The notes beneath the pieces were generated by a model. It did not search any database. It was not told the DNA's origin and saw only the letters and a list, made by a program, of their open reading frames with translations. A program made the position numbers and the translations under genes. A stretch of 44,364 nucleotides of DNA from an uncultured Saccharophagus sp. (GTDB lineage Bacteria; Pseudomonadota; Gammaproteobacteria; Pseudomonadales; Cellvibrionaceae): the NCBI GenBank assembly GCA_937920545.1, contig CAKZUG010000051.1:1-44364 (forward strand), written 5' to 3'. Below are positions 1 through 12,135 of the stretch, one piece after another (within the stretch, counting starts at the first letter, position 1; the number at the start of each line of letters is the position of its first letter).

Positions 1-1235
1 GTTTGAGTGAAGGATTTGGTTGTTTCGGTTGGGTTTTGCCAATAGCCCGCCATGACTTGCGGGCCTTTAACACATAGCTCGCCAGGTTCGCCTTGTTTAA
101 CGGGCTGCTCGTTATCATCTAAAAATATAATGTCGGTTTCAGGTAGAGCATAGCCAATTGAGCCCATTTTATTTTTGTCGGGGGTATTTGCACTAATAAT
201 GGGCGACGCTTCTGTTAATCCGTAACCTTCTACCACCTCGCAACCCGTTAATGCTTGCCATTGCTTACCTACCGTGGGTGTTAATGCCATGCCACCAGAA
301 GACGTTAATTTTAAACCGCTAAAGTCTATATAGGTAAACGGTTTGTAGTTACACAGTGTGTTAAACAGTGTGTTGATGCCCACAAATACCGTAAATGGGT
401 ATTGCGTAAATGCTTTGGTCAGTGCCTTGGCATCGCGTGGATTCGGTATTAGTACATTATGCTCACCAAGACTAAAGGCATTAAGCAGGTGTAAATTAAA
501 GGCGTAGACATGATAGAGCGGCAAGCAGGCGGCAAATGTCTCTATACCGGGTGTGTAGGATGTGGGCATATGGTTAAATAACTGCCAAACGCTGCTGCAC
601 AAGTTATCGTGTGTCAGCATAGCGCCTTTTGCCACACCTGTTGTGCCACCTGTATATTGCAATACAAATATATCATTTGGTTTGGCTTGCGGTTGGGTAA
701 AAGTTGTGTTGTTGTGTTTAAGTGTGTGCCTAAATGGAATAGCGTTTTTAATGGTATATTCTGGCACCATTTTCTTAACATATTTAATCACTGCATGAAT
801 ACAATGGCGCTTTATTGCGGGGTGCATATCTCCTAACTTGGTCACAATAACGTGCTTTACATCGGTTTTATCCAGTATTTGTGCCGCGTTATGGGCAATA
901 TTTTCAAGTACGAGCAACACTTTAGCGCCGCTATCTTTTAGCTGATGCGTAAGCTCACGAGGTGTGTACAGTGGATTAACATTAATAATAATAAGCCCTG
1001 CTCTTATAGCACCATATAATGCCACGGGGTATTGCAAAACATTAGGCAGTTGAATAGCGATTTTATCGCCTGCTCGTAGCTTCAGAGTATGCTGTAAATA
1101 ATGAGCAAAGCATGCACTTAGGTGATCAACTTCTCGATAAGTCAGCGTGTGCCCCAAACAGGTAAAAGCTTTGTTAGTGGGGTAAGCTGTAAAGCCTGAT
1201 TCGATGAGATCATAAATAGTATTAAAGCGTTGCAT
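1..1235 (-). CDS. fadD: Long-chain acyl-CoA synthetase, FadD type (3' end beyond window)
   Basis: Activates fatty acids to acyl-CoA through an acyl-adenylate (ATP, CoA), feeding beta-oxidation and lipid synthesis at the inner membrane. Reverse translation gives about 411 residues without a stop, beginning MQRFNTIYDLIESG. The AMP-binding P-loop QYTGGTTGVAKGAMLTH is encoded near 610-660 and GYGLTEASPII near 190-225, the two hallmark motifs of the adenylate-forming family; the flavour of the first is that of FadD. The frame is still open at base 1, so the C-terminal lid domain is missing here. The ATG at 1235 is preferred because AAAGG lies about 9 nt upstream. An in-frame ATG at 1265 lacks a Shine-Dalgarno. 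Another acyl/aryl-CoA ligase is possible, but FadD fits best. Confidence 0.88.
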   Translation of the reverse strand, partial: MQRFNTIYDLIESGFTAYPTNKAFTCLGHTLTYREVDHLSACFAHYLQHTLKLRAGDKIAIQLPNVLQYPVALYGAIRAGLIIINVNPLYTPRELTHQLKDSGAKVLLVLENIAHNAAQILDKTDVKHVIVTKLGDMHPAIKRHCIHAVIKYVKKMVPEYTIKNAIPFRHTLKHNNTTFTQPQAKPNDIFVLQYTGGTTGVAKGAMLTHDNLCSSVWQLFNHMPTSYTPGIETFAACLPLYHVYAFNLHLLNAFSLGEHNVLIPNPRDAKALTKAFTQYPFTVFVGINTLFNTLCNYKPFTYIDFSGLKLTSSGGMALTPTVGKQWQALTGCEVVEGYGLTEASPIISANTPDKNKMGSIGYALPETDIIFLDDNEQPVKQGEPGELCVKGPQVMAGYWQNPTETTKSFTQ

Positions 1236-1279
1236 GCTTTGCAGCCTTTTTGCAGTGTTGTTCATGAAGTTAAGGGTGG

Positions 1280-1570
1280 TTATTGACTATTATCAGCGTC
1301 ATTTTTATGTGTTGTTTGCGCAGTACTCTTATTCATTGATTGCTTATTCGTTGATTGCTGCAATGTGTTTAATATTTTACGGATTAACCAGGCTACTGCT
1401 GCCGCTGCCAAGATCATTATTGCAATAATAATTACAACCAGGAAAGCAAAGCCACCTAGTGTTTCTAGGTTAATCCAATTGTTGCGTACCATCATCCATA
1501 AAAATGCACAGCATGCAATCATCATGGTGTAAAAACGAATACGCTTACTAATTTTAAGGGTTATTTTCAT
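1280..1570 (-). CDS. Small inner-membrane protein, unrecognised
   Basis: This is a 96-residue protein that I do not recognise. It has two hydrophobic segments, about residues 14-31 and 40-66, joined by a short loop containing RNNW. A hydrophilic Ser/Thr/Asn/Gln-rich tail of about 30 residues follows. The predicted form is a two-pass membrane hairpin with a basic N-terminus (MKITLKISKRIRF). It lies just upstream of the acyl-CoA ligase on the same strand and could be co-transcribed with it. No strong Shine-Dalgarno precedes the ATG, so expression is not certain. The membrane hairpin pattern makes a chance frame unlikely but not excluded. Confidence 0.55.
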   Translation of the reverse strand: MKITLKISKRIRFYTMMIACCAFLWMMVRNNWINLETLGGFAFLVVIIIAIMILAAAAVAWLIRKILNTLQQSTNKQSMNKSTAQTTHKNDADNSQ

Positions 1571-1647
1571 ATCTATTTACTGGCTATATATTCATAGTAT
1601 TCAAGTTGATCTGAGCAGCTATTGTTTCACCAAAGACTGAAACAGCA

Positions 1648-2070
1648 TTAAAAAACAGCACTTTCACGTGACCATTCGCAGCGTGTTTGCGATAAAGGCT
1701 GGCCCGGTGTGTGGCTCTCGTCATTAGCTTCCCATGTAAAGGTATGTAATCCGTTTAAATCGGTTTCTAGGTGTACCACCGCCGATACCCAGTACATTTT
1801 TTCGAGTAGTGCTTCAAAACTGTCTATCCACCCTCGCCATTCGTATTCTACGCCAAAGTACGAGGCTCCAAAATGGGTCACTTCGGTTTGTATTCCGTCG
1901 AGGGTAAAACCGTGCTCAGGCGCCGCGAACATCTCTTTATATAAAAATGGCCACTGCTCTACCGAAGGTAAATCGTTTAGGGCACGGCGATTACTCTCTC
2001 GGCGCTGCGTATTTTTATCAGGTAATATGAGCTCTTTAATACAGCCATATACGATGGATTCGCTACTCAT
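1648..2070 (-). CDS. Hypothetical cytosolic protein, 140 aa
   Basis: I do not recognise this protein. It has no signal peptide or membrane segment and is acidic and tryptophan-rich, with seven Trp in 140 residues. A compact aromatic stretch (YFGVEYEWRGWIDSF) sits near the middle. Only two cysteines are present and no metal or nucleotide motif is visible. The ATG is preceded by AAGAAGAG at about 5 nt, a good ribosome-binding site, which favours this frame over a plus-strand frame covering the same bases. It is flanked by the small membrane protein and the transglycosylase on the same strand. No function is proposed. Confidence 0.6.
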   Translation of the reverse strand: MSSESIVYGCIKELILPDKNTQRRESNRRALNDLPSVEQWPFLYKEMFAAPEHGFTLDGIQTEVTHFGASYFGVEYEWRGWIDSFEALLEKMYWVSAVVHLETDLNGLHTFTWEANDESHTPGQPLSQTRCEWSRESAVF

Positions 2071-2143
2071 TTCACTCTTCTTTTAGGTTTTTAGCTACTT
2101 ATTTGGTTATGTTTTATGGCTTTTAATGGTGTATTACCGGTAT

Positions 2144-2779
2144 TTAAAAAAGCCACCAGCCCGACGATTGTAAGCGCCGCTCGCATTGTTTTAGTTGGGT
2201 ATAATACCGTTTGTGGCGGCGATGTACTTTTGATGCAACATTCTTAAGCCAAGTTTTATGTTTAAATGTACGCTGTTTAAACCCGCCATGGCCTTCATGG
2301 TACGCTAAATATAACGCGTAACCATCGCTGGGTTTAACTTTATTAATTTTGACAGTTTGCGCGTTGTACCAGGCAATAAAATCAATGGCATCGGCAAAGT
2401 TATCTCGATCTGCGCGCCGTTTTTTGGCCTTTTTTTGATACCAACGCCAAGTGGACGTTTTAGCTTGTGCGTAACCGTAAGCGCTGCTTTTTCGCGGCCC
2501 CGGAAATACCCATAAAAACTTAGTGCGCGGTGGTCTTGCGCGGGCTTTAAACCGAGATTCTTGGTGCATGAACGCCATATTAACGGATATAGGCACGCCC
2601 CAGCGTTGAGAGGATTTATTGGCTGCTTTGTACCAACTGCGTTTTTCATCAAAAATATCACATAGGTTATCCAACTTTTTGGGCGGCGTGCTGGCACAAC
2701 CACCAAAAAGTGTTGCAGCTAACAGCAGTAACACAACAGCGAATTTTTTACTAAGCCGCAAATATATGAGCCTTAACAT
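2144..2779 (-). CDS. Lipoprotein with lysozyme-like transglycosylase SLT domain
   Basis: Probably a membrane-anchored lytic transglycosylase cleaving the MurNAc-GlcNAc bond of peptidoglycan. From the ATG at 2779 the protein starts MLRLIYLRLSKKF. A hydrophobic core follows and then LFGGC-AS, a lipobox with an atypical Phe at -3, so lipidation is likely but not certain. The SLT-type fold shows the catalytic glutamate in MHQESRFKA, the SAYGYAQAKTSTW segment equivalent to the GLMQ motif, and AYHEGHGGF near the substrate groove. The very basic C-terminal region may hold the protein on the wall. A GTG at 2806 in frame would add nine residues, but the ATG gives a more normal signal peptide and has AGGTG upstream. 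It follows ligA by 31 bp. Confidence 0.8.
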   Translation of the reverse strand: MLRLIYLRLSKKFAVVLLLLAATLFGGCASTPPKKLDNLCDIFDEKRSWYKAANKSSQRWGVPISVNMAFMHQESRFKARARPPRTKFLWVFPGPRKSSAYGYAQAKTSTWRWYQKKAKKRRADRDNFADAIDFIAWYNAQTVKINKVKPSDGYALYLAYHEGHGGFKQRTFKHKTWLKNVASKVHRRHKRYYTQLKQCERRLQSSGWWLF

Positions 2780-2810
2780 ATTGCATTCACACCTAAAATT
2801 CAGCACCTTG

Positions 2811-6097
<3,287 letters not shown>

Positions 6098-6161
6098 TTA
6101 CCGTGTCATCCTTTTTAAGTTTTTCATTTTAATAGCCTTTGTCTTCGCCAGTGAGGTTGCG

Positions 6162-9100
6162 TTAGCTTGCAGCCAGTTCAGCTGCTTCGTCAACATCAAC
6201 GGTCACAAGGCGTGATACGCCTGGCTCATGCATAGTAACACCCAGTAGTTGGTGCGCCATTTCCATGGCTATTTTGTTATGGGTAATGTATATAAATTGT
6301 ACTTTCGACGACATTTCTTCCACCATGCGAGCATAACGCCCAACGTTGGCATCATCAAGGGGTGCGTCAACCTCATCTAGCATACAGAATGGTGCAGGGT
6401 TCAACCTGAAAATTGAGAATACCAATGCAATCGCAGTGAGCGCTTTTTCGCCACCAGACAATAAATGAATGGTGCTGTTCTTTTTACCGGGTGGCCTGGC
6501 CATAATAGCAATACCCGTGTCGAGCATGTCGTCGCCTGTTAATTCTAGATAGGCATGGCCACCGCCAAACACTTTAGGAAAGAGCTCTTGAATACCACTA
6601 TTGACTTGGTCAAAGGTTTCTTTAAAGCGTGTGCGTGTCTCTTTATCGATTTTCTTTATGGCGTTTTCAAGCGTTTCTAGTGCTTCCATTAAGTCATCGT
6701 TTTGTGCATCTAAATAATTTTTACGTTCAGATTCGACTTTGTATTCATCAATAGCGGCAAGGTTAATTGCGCCTAGGCGGCTGATACGCGTCGCGAGCTT
6801 TTCAAGTTCCTGCTCTATGAAGTCTTCGGTTAACGCATCATCCAGTTGCGATAAGACAGTATCAAGATCAAACTGTTCATCAATCAGCTGTTGGCGTAAG
6901 TTATCGCTTTGCACAACGTAAGTTTTTGCTTCTAAACGAGCACCTTCAAGTTGTGTGCGCAGTACGGTAACTTGTTGTTCAATTTTTTGACGTGACTGTT
7001 CGGCGCTGCGTAAAGCTGTTTCTGTTTCATCAACATTTTGGCGTGCTTTGCTGAGTTCGTGCTCAACCGAAATGCGTTTTTCGAGTAGGGCTTCTAATTC
7101 TAACGCGTTTTCCTGGGTAGGATCGATGCTTTCCTCTAGTTGCTCCAGTAATAACTCACGGCGTTCTTGCATGCGTGCCGATTGCTCTTCTAGGCGGGAA
7201 ACACCCAGTTTAATGGCATCAAGCTGGGCTTTAATTGACTGAACGCGCATTTGTAATTGGTGAGAACGGTCTTTGTCTGAGCGTGCAGATTGACGGGCGT
7301 TTTCTAGCTGTGATCGAATCGTATCGCGCTCAACCACAAGTACTTCGCGTTGTTCGGTGTCGGCTTCCATGGCATTAATCGCGTCTTGCAAGATGAGTCT
7401 ATCTTGCGCAAGGCTTTCTTGTTCTCGTTCTAATTGCTCGCGCACATCCACAATATCGTTATCAACACGCGCACGGCGCTCAATCACCTGCTCTACCTTG
7501 GCTCTTTTCGTGCTTAGTTGTGACGATAACTCGGCAAATTGACGTTGTAATTGGTCGCTTTGTTTGCGCAGCATTGATTGCGCGTGTTCTTTTTCGGTCA
7601 GCGAGGCTTTAAGTGTATCGATATTGTCGCTGTCGTCGGCGATTTGCTCTTCTAAATCGGCCACTTTTAGCGTTAGTGTATCTAACTCTTGCTTACGGGC
7701 AATAATACTTTGGTTGTCTTTTGAGCCTTTAACTACACGCAACCAATTTGGACTTAACCATAAACCGTCTTTGGTTACGACTGACTCATGATTGTGTAAC
7801 GTTTTGCGCATACTGAGTGCGGTGTTTAAATCGTCGCACACGTAGATACCATGTAATAGATGCTCGGGAATATGCGATGATTGTACTTTTGAGCGTAATG
7901 TGTCGCCCTCTGAAGCTGGTTGAGGTATATGACAGGGCTCAACAAAATTCAGTTGCGTTTGCATACTGCTAATTAAGTCTGACCACGGGGAATCATTATT
8001 CTCAAGGCAGACGGCCTGTAACGATGACTCTAATACGGCTTCTACTGCTTTTTCGTAGCCTTGATCGACATGTATGTTCTCGGCTAAACGGGGTAAATGA
8101 TCGAGTTTATTCGCGGTTAACCACTTGCTCGATGCGCTATTTGCGTCCCCCATGGCAGCCTGGTGTAACGTTTCTAAACTAGCCAAACGTCCTTTTGCCG
8201 ATTGGTATTGTGCTCGTTTTTGATCACGGTTTTCGTTGGCACGTTGAATCTGCTCTTTTAATGTAGAGCACGATTTATTCACGCTGTGCGCTTGCTCGAC
8301 GGCCTCTTCTATTTGCAGATCGGTTTCGCCAAGTGTTTCTTCTAACAGGGCTATATCTTCTTCACTGTCACCCAAAACTAAGCCGTCGCGCTCTTGCTCA
8401 AGCTTTTTAATGCGTTCATATAAACGCTGCTGGACTTGCTCTAGGTATTTAATGCGCGATTGCTGTACTTCGGCTTGTTGGCGCGGTGCGGCCGCGTCTT
8501 GGTTGAAGCTGTCCCACTTTTGCTGCCAAAGCTGCATGTTCTCTTCAGATTCTAATAGTGTGCTGGCCGATAGCTCTTCATTAAGCGCAATGTCTTCTAG
8601 CTCGGGTTCTATCTCGAGTAGTTCTGCTGATAACCCTTCTGATTTCATGTTGTCAGATTCGAGATGTTCTCGGGCATCGCGGCAATCACGCTCGGTTTGA
8701 TCTAAATCGACTTTTATTTGCCGCTCACGATCTTTGGCGTGCGCGATACTTTGCTCAAGCTTTGCCACTTCTGTGCCAATGGCATAAAAACGGCCTTGCA
8801 CTTCGTTAAACTTATCACTGGTATCGGTGTAGTCGGTACGCTTTTTCTCGATGAGCGTATCGAGCCGAACTTGTTCGGTCACCGATGCTTCTACACTTAA
8901 CTCTAATTCGTTGATCGTTTGTTGTTTTTGATCGGCTTGGGCTTTCAGTTTTTGATAGCGAATCGCTTGTAAATCTGCTTTAAGCTCTCGCTCTTCTTTT
9001 TTGAAATCAGTATATTTTTCAGCTGCTTGGGCTTGGCGCTGTAAACGTTGTAGTTGACGCTCTAGCTCATCTCGGATATCGGTTAAACGTTCTAGATTTT

Positions 9101-9665
9101 CATAAGTGCGGCGTATGCGGTTTTCGGTATCACGGCGGCGTTCTTTATATTTAGAAATACCAGCCGCTTCCTCAATATAAACACGCAGCTCTTCGGGTTT
9201 GGCTTCGATTAACTTCGAAATCATCCCCTGCTCTATAATGGCATAACTGCGCGGACCCAGCCCCGTACCCAAGAAAATATCGGTAATATCGCGCCTGCGA
9301 CATTTTACGCCATTAAGATAATAAATATTTTGAGATTCACGGGTCACCTTACGCTTAATCGATATTTCGTTAAAACCTGCGTATTCACCTGTAATGGTCG
9401 AATCGCTGTTATCAAAAATAAGTTCGATTGACGCTTGTCCTACAGGTTTACGCCCACCAGAGCCATTAAAAATAACATCTGTCATGGATTCACCACGCAG
9501 ATTTTTGGCCGATGACTCCCCCATTACCCATCGCACAGCATCAATAATATTTGATTTACCGCAGCCGTTAGGGCCAACAACAGAGCAAAGATTACTCGGA
9601 AAGGTCACGGTTGTTGGGTCGACGAACGACTTAAACCCAGCAAGTTTTATACTTTTTAAACGCAT
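6162..9665 (-). CDS. smc: Chromosome partition protein SMC
   Basis: Condensin ATPase that organises and segregates the chromosome. The protein has 1167 residues with the full SMC layout. The N-terminal head has Walker A GPNGCGKSN at residues 31-39, and a first long coiled coil runs from about 165 to 490. A hinge near 500-650 is followed by the returning coiled coil. The C-terminal head carries the ABC signature LLSGGEKALTA and Walker B CMLDEVDAPLDDANV. This is a true SMC rather than the unrelated MukB found in enterics. scpA and scpB are not in this window. It begins 46 bp downstream of ccmI, so transcription may continue from the ccm genes, and it is followed by zipA. Confidence 0.97.
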   Translation of the reverse strand: MRLKSIKLAGFKSFVDPTTVTFPSNLCSVVGPNGCGKSNIIDAVRWVMGESSAKNLRGESMTDVIFNGSGGRKPVGQASIELIFDNSDSTITGEYAGFNEISIKRKVTRESQNIYYLNGVKCRRRDITDIFLGTGLGPRSYAIIEQGMISKLIEAKPEELRVYIEEAAGISKYKERRRDTENRIRRTYENLERLTDIRDELERQLQRLQRQAQAAEKYTDFKKEERELKADLQAIRYQKLKAQADQKQQTINELELSVEASVTEQVRLDTLIEKKRTDYTDTSDKFNEVQGRFYAIGTEVAKLEQSIAHAKDRERQIKVDLDQTERDCRDAREHLESDNMKSEGLSAELLEIEPELEDIALNEELSASTLLESEENMQLWQQKWDSFNQDAAAPRQQAEVQQSRIKYLEQVQQRLYERIKKLEQERDGLVLGDSEEDIALLEETLGETDLQIEEAVEQAHSVNKSCSTLKEQIQRANENRDQKRAQYQSAKGRLASLETLHQAAMGDANSASSKWLTANKLDHLPRLAENIHVDQGYEKAVEAVLESSLQAVCLENNDSPWSDLISSMQTQLNFVEPCHIPQPASEGDTLRSKVQSSHIPEHLLHGIYVCDDLNTALSMRKTLHNHESVVTKDGLWLSPNWLRVVKGSKDNQSIIARKQELDTLTLKVADLEEQIADDSDNIDTLKASLTEKEHAQSMLRKQSDQLQRQFAELSSQLSTKRAKVEQVIERRARVDNDIVDVREQLEREQESLAQDRLILQDAINAMEADTEQREVLVVERDTIRSQLENARQSARSDKDRSHQLQMRVQSIKAQLDAIKLGVSRLEEQSARMQERRELLLEQLEESIDPTQENALELEALLEKRISVEHELSKARQNVDETETALRSAEQSRQKIEQQVTVLRTQLEGARLEAKTYVVQSDNLRQQLIDEQFDLDTVLSQLDDALTEDFIEQELEKLATRISRLGAINLAAIDEYKVESERKNYLDAQNDDLMEALETLENAIKKIDKETRTRFKETFDQVNSGIQELFPKVFGGGHAYLELTGDDMLDTGIAIMARPPGKKNSTIHLLSGGEKALTAIALVFSIFRLNPAPFCMLDEVDAPLDDANVGRYARMVEEMSSKVQFIYITHNKIAMEMAHQLLGVTMHEPGVSRLVTVDVDEAAELAAS

Positions 9666-9711
9666 ATATATCCAATATATTTATATGACTCGCTTGTCTT
9701 TTACTTTTACG

Positions 9712-10905
9712 TTATTTGACTTGCTTGTTAATAATTAATGTAACGGCTTCTGTTAGGCTGTCGACGCTTAATTTTCCGCTTGTCGCTTGCCAGTCACCTT
9801 TTTTCACAAGAGCATTGCCACTTTTAGAAACACGAGCCACTAATTCTATTTCGTTAAATGAAGATAAGTTCATGCCTGGGGCCATGGCCATAGAGTTATC
9901 TAATGTAATATCCATAGGCAGTTGTGCAACAGTAACGCGTTTAATGGCTAAAGGCATTTTAGGGCCGCGCCACGCACGTGCATAAATAAATACCACGGCA
10001 TCATCAGGTACACGTACTTTTTCATCGAGAGACACTTTTAGGCTAATGCTAATGGACTGCTCTTGTTCTTCTTGTTGCTTGGCTTTTTCTTTTGACGCCT
10101 CAGACGCGCCTTTTTTTACTATTTCACTAAGATCATCTTTCTCAGGAACCATTTTTTTGGGCACAAGGGGTTTCTTTTTAACCTTGCCTTTAGTTTGCAG
10201 TGCCACTTCTGCTTTTATGAGAGCCTGCTCTATTGCTTGAGCGCTAGGCGAGTTGGGTCTAAAAGTAGCTAATGCGCGTTTCCAAAAGCCAATTGCGGCA
10301 TTGTAGTCATCTGCCTGAAAGGCTGCAACACCCGCAAGGCCAAGAGCATCAGCGTTTTTATCATCTAATGCTAAAGCTTGGGTGATGAGCTTTTTAATCT
10401 CTGGGGTGATGACGTTTTCAGATTGGGCGAACAGTACTTTGGCTAAATCGGCCATCACATCTGGCGACTCTGGCTTATGCACTAAAATCTGGCGATAAGC
10501 GTAGATGGCTTCTCCTGTATTTTGATTTGCCGTCGCCATGTTGGCCAACACATACCACGCTTGCACGTTTTTTGGGGTTTGCTTGGTACGTTTTTGAAGC
10601 ATGGCGTAAAGATCTTGGCGATCTTGCTGTGTAAGCGAGCTTGATTTTTCGAGTAGTTGATGAATTTTCCAATCCGTTTTTTGACCCATGAAGTGGTAAT
10701 ACACAATTGACGCGACGGGAAGAAGTAACGCTAAAAACAATAAAAGCAATCGGCTTTTTACATTTTTAGGTGAGAATATACGATCGAAACGCTTACTTTC
10801 ATTGACTGTGGTTGGCTCATCTGATTCGTATCGTCTTAATAACGGTAATACAACAAAGCACGATGCAATCACGCACAGCAGTAAAATCACTTGCCAAAAA
10901 GCCAT
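9712..10905 (-). CDS. ccmI: Cytochrome c biogenesis protein CcmI (TPR apocytochrome chaperone)
   Basis: Binds apocytochrome c and delivers it to the haem-ligation complex CcmF/CcmH. Two transmembrane helices lie at about residues 4-23 and 53-72, joined by a cytoplasmic loop. The periplasmic part has TPR repeats (NVQAWYVLANMATANQNTGEAI..., NADALGLAGVAAFQADDYNAAI...). A Lys/Glu-rich linker follows, then a beta-rich C-terminal domain (VFIYARAWRGPKMPLAIKRV, WQATSGKLSVDS) typical of CcmI. At 397 aa it matches stand-alone CcmI, as opposed to the fused CcmH of E. coli. GGAG lies 6 nt before the ATG. It is the last gene of the interrupted ccm set. Confidence 0.92.
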   Translation of the reverse strand: MAFWQVILLLCVIASCFVVLPLLRRYESDEPTTVNESKRFDRIFSPKNVKSRLLLLFLALLLPVASIVYYHFMGQKTDWKIHQLLEKSSSLTQQDRQDLYAMLQKRTKQTPKNVQAWYVLANMATANQNTGEAIYAYRQILVHKPESPDVMADLAKVLFAQSENVITPEIKKLITQALALDDKNADALGLAGVAAFQADDYNAAIGFWKRALATFRPNSPSAQAIEQALIKAEVALQTKGKVKKKPLVPKKMVPEKDDLSEIVKKGASEASKEKAKQQEEQEQSISISLKVSLDEKVRVPDDAVVFIYARAWRGPKMPLAIKRVTVAQLPMDITLDNSMAMAPGMNLSSFNEIELVARVSKSGNALVKKGDWQATSGKLSVDSLTEAVTLIINKQVK

Positions 10906-10927
10906 TCTAAACTCCAGTTAAATATAG

Positions 10928-10946
10928 AGCAGGTCACTTACCTGCT
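10928..10946 (-). terminator. Hairpin in the ccmH-ccmI gap (possible attenuator or processing site)
   Basis: AGCAGGT and ACCTGCT form a perfect 7-bp stem around a 5-nt loop between ccmH and ccmI. In the direction of transcription it is followed by CTATATTTAAC, too weak a U tract for a confident intrinsic terminator. It could lower ccmI expression or stabilise the upstream mRNA end. Confidence 0.4.
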
Positions 10947-10984
10947 GGTCTGACTACGTTACGTACGGATTAACCTCTTCTTGG

Positions 10985-11416
10985 CTAATCGCGTGTATCA
11001 CTATTATCATGCTCGTTACGTTTTATTAGTTTGGCACGGTTAAAAACAACAAAACCAAAGATGCCTAAGCCCACTAACAGCATAAATAAAGGCGACCACC
11101 ACAATATATAGGTTTTTTTATTTATTGGGGGTTCATACAGCACAAAATCGCCATAACGATTAACCATGTAGGTTTTGATTTCGGCTTCGGTATTGCCCTC
11201 TTTAAGCAACCTGGCTACTTCGCGCCTAAGATCATAGGCAATAGATGAATCTGTGCCCACAAGATTTTGATTTGGACATTTAGGGCAACGTAGCTCTTCG
11301 CTGAGTTTTTGGTACTGTTCGCGCTGTTTGTCACTGTCAAATTCAATAACATCCACAGCACTGTGCGCATAAAATGCGAAACATAAACTAAAAACAACAA
11401 CAAATCGAATTAGCAT
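10985..11416 (-). CDS. ccmH: Cytochrome c-type biogenesis protein CcmH (thiol-disulphide component)
   Basis: Periplasm-facing thiol protein that resolves the disulphide of apocytochrome CXXCH motifs before haem attachment. From the ATG at 11416 the protein has 143 residues: a signal/anchor segment (MLIRFVVVFSLCFAFYAHS), then ELRCPKCPNQN with the redox pair C44 and C47. The conserved helix DLRREVARLLKEGNTEAEI and VNRYGDFVLYEPP follow, then one C-terminal transmembrane helix near 110-130 (WWSPLFMLLVGLGIFGFVVF). A TTG 24 bp further upstream is in frame, but AGG lies 7 nt before the ATG. It is separated from ccmG by three other genes, which is unusual. Confidence 0.94.
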   Translation of the reverse strand: MLIRFVVVFSLCFAFYAHSAVDVIEFDSDKQREQYQKLSEELRCPKCPNQNLVGTDSSIAYDLRREVARLLKEGNTEAEIKTYMVNRYGDFVLYEPPINKKTYILWWSPLFMLLVGLGIFGFVVFNRAKLIKRNEHDNSDTRD

Positions 11417-11557
11417 AGTGATACCTACTCTAACGGCCAAAGAATTATGCGGTGGCGAAGTATATCAGTGTTGGCATGATTGCTCTAGAAAACTATTAAA
11501 AACAGAATGTTGGGTAATGAAATACTGCGAATGAGATGCAAATGAAAAGAATAGAGT

Positions 11558-11583
11558 CAGCCCTATCGTTGATGATCGGGCTG
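11558..11583 (-). terminator. Weak hairpin downstream of the secreted unknown gene
   Basis: CAGCCC pairs with GGGCTG across a 14-nt loop, about 10 bp after the stop of the minus-strand secreted-protein gene. The minus strand then reads ACTCTATTCTTTTCATTT, a loose T-rich run. It may end the aguA-aguB transcript ahead of ccmH. The signal is weak. Confidence 0.35.
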
Positions 11584-11592
11584 GGTATGGGT

Positions 11593-12108
11593 TTATAACG
11601 TATCTTGAAATGCGATTATTTTTGATCGTGGAGACGGTACAGGAACAAGTTCATATTGACCCAACCCACCAATAATGAGCTTAAATGGCATAACATGATT
11701 TTCATAATGAGATTTTACAGACACATTCAACGTTTGACAGTTTGTTTGACTCAGACAGCGGGGTACTGAAAACTGAAAATTAGCACTATGGTTTAGTTCA
11801 TTTACAGAGACCATGTATACAGACTCTTCTTTATCGTGGTCTGTCCTTACCCATTGTAGTTGCATACTTTGGGCAGGCGCTTCGCCTTTAGCTGAATAAG
11901 GGTGTGGCATATAAATAACATGTATATAACCCGACATCCCATTGTACTGCCAATCACCACCACGCCAAACCTGACGCTCCTCATTGGGGATAGTAAGATC
12001 TAGCATATTTGTATGACGCGATAAGCTATGTGTCGTAGATAGCGCATAAACAGATGAAAAAGCCAATGAGCATGCAATGACTAAACGTATTAAAACTAAG
12101 TTAAGCAT
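11593..12108 (-). CDS. Secreted or periplasmic hypothetical protein, 171 aa
   Basis: I do not recognise this protein. The N-terminus MLNLVLIRLVIACSLAFSSVYALS is a convincing Sec signal peptide with cleavage probable after VYA. The mature part of about 148 residues looks beta-rich. It has a single cysteine pair in PRCLSQTNCQTL that could form a small disulphide loop, and no recognisable catalytic motif. The gene starts 27 bp after aguB ends, on the same strand, so it is likely part of the aguA-aguB transcript, and it lies before ccmH. A link to agmatine metabolism is only suggested by position. Confidence 0.7.
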   Translation of the reverse strand: MLNLVLIRLVIACSLAFSSVYALSTTHSLSRHTNMLDLTIPNEERQVWRGGDWQYNGMSGYIHVIYMPHPYSAKGEAPAQSMQLQWVRTDHDKEESVYMVSVNELNHSANFQFSVPRCLSQTNCQTLNVSVKSHYENHVMPFKLIIGGLGQYELVPVPSPRSKIIAFQDTL

Positions 12109-12135
12109 AATGTGTATATCCCTTTTTCTGGCAAG

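Noticed and set aside
562-836. Plus-strand frames opposite the acyl-CoA ligase
   Set aside because: They lie antisense to the conserved YTGGTTG motif region of fadD and have no protein-like features or ribosome-binding site.
2305-2706. 133-codon minus-strand frame overlapping the transglycosylase
   Set aside because: Same strand but different frame from the SLT protein, which has signal peptide and catalytic motifs; the other frame has none.
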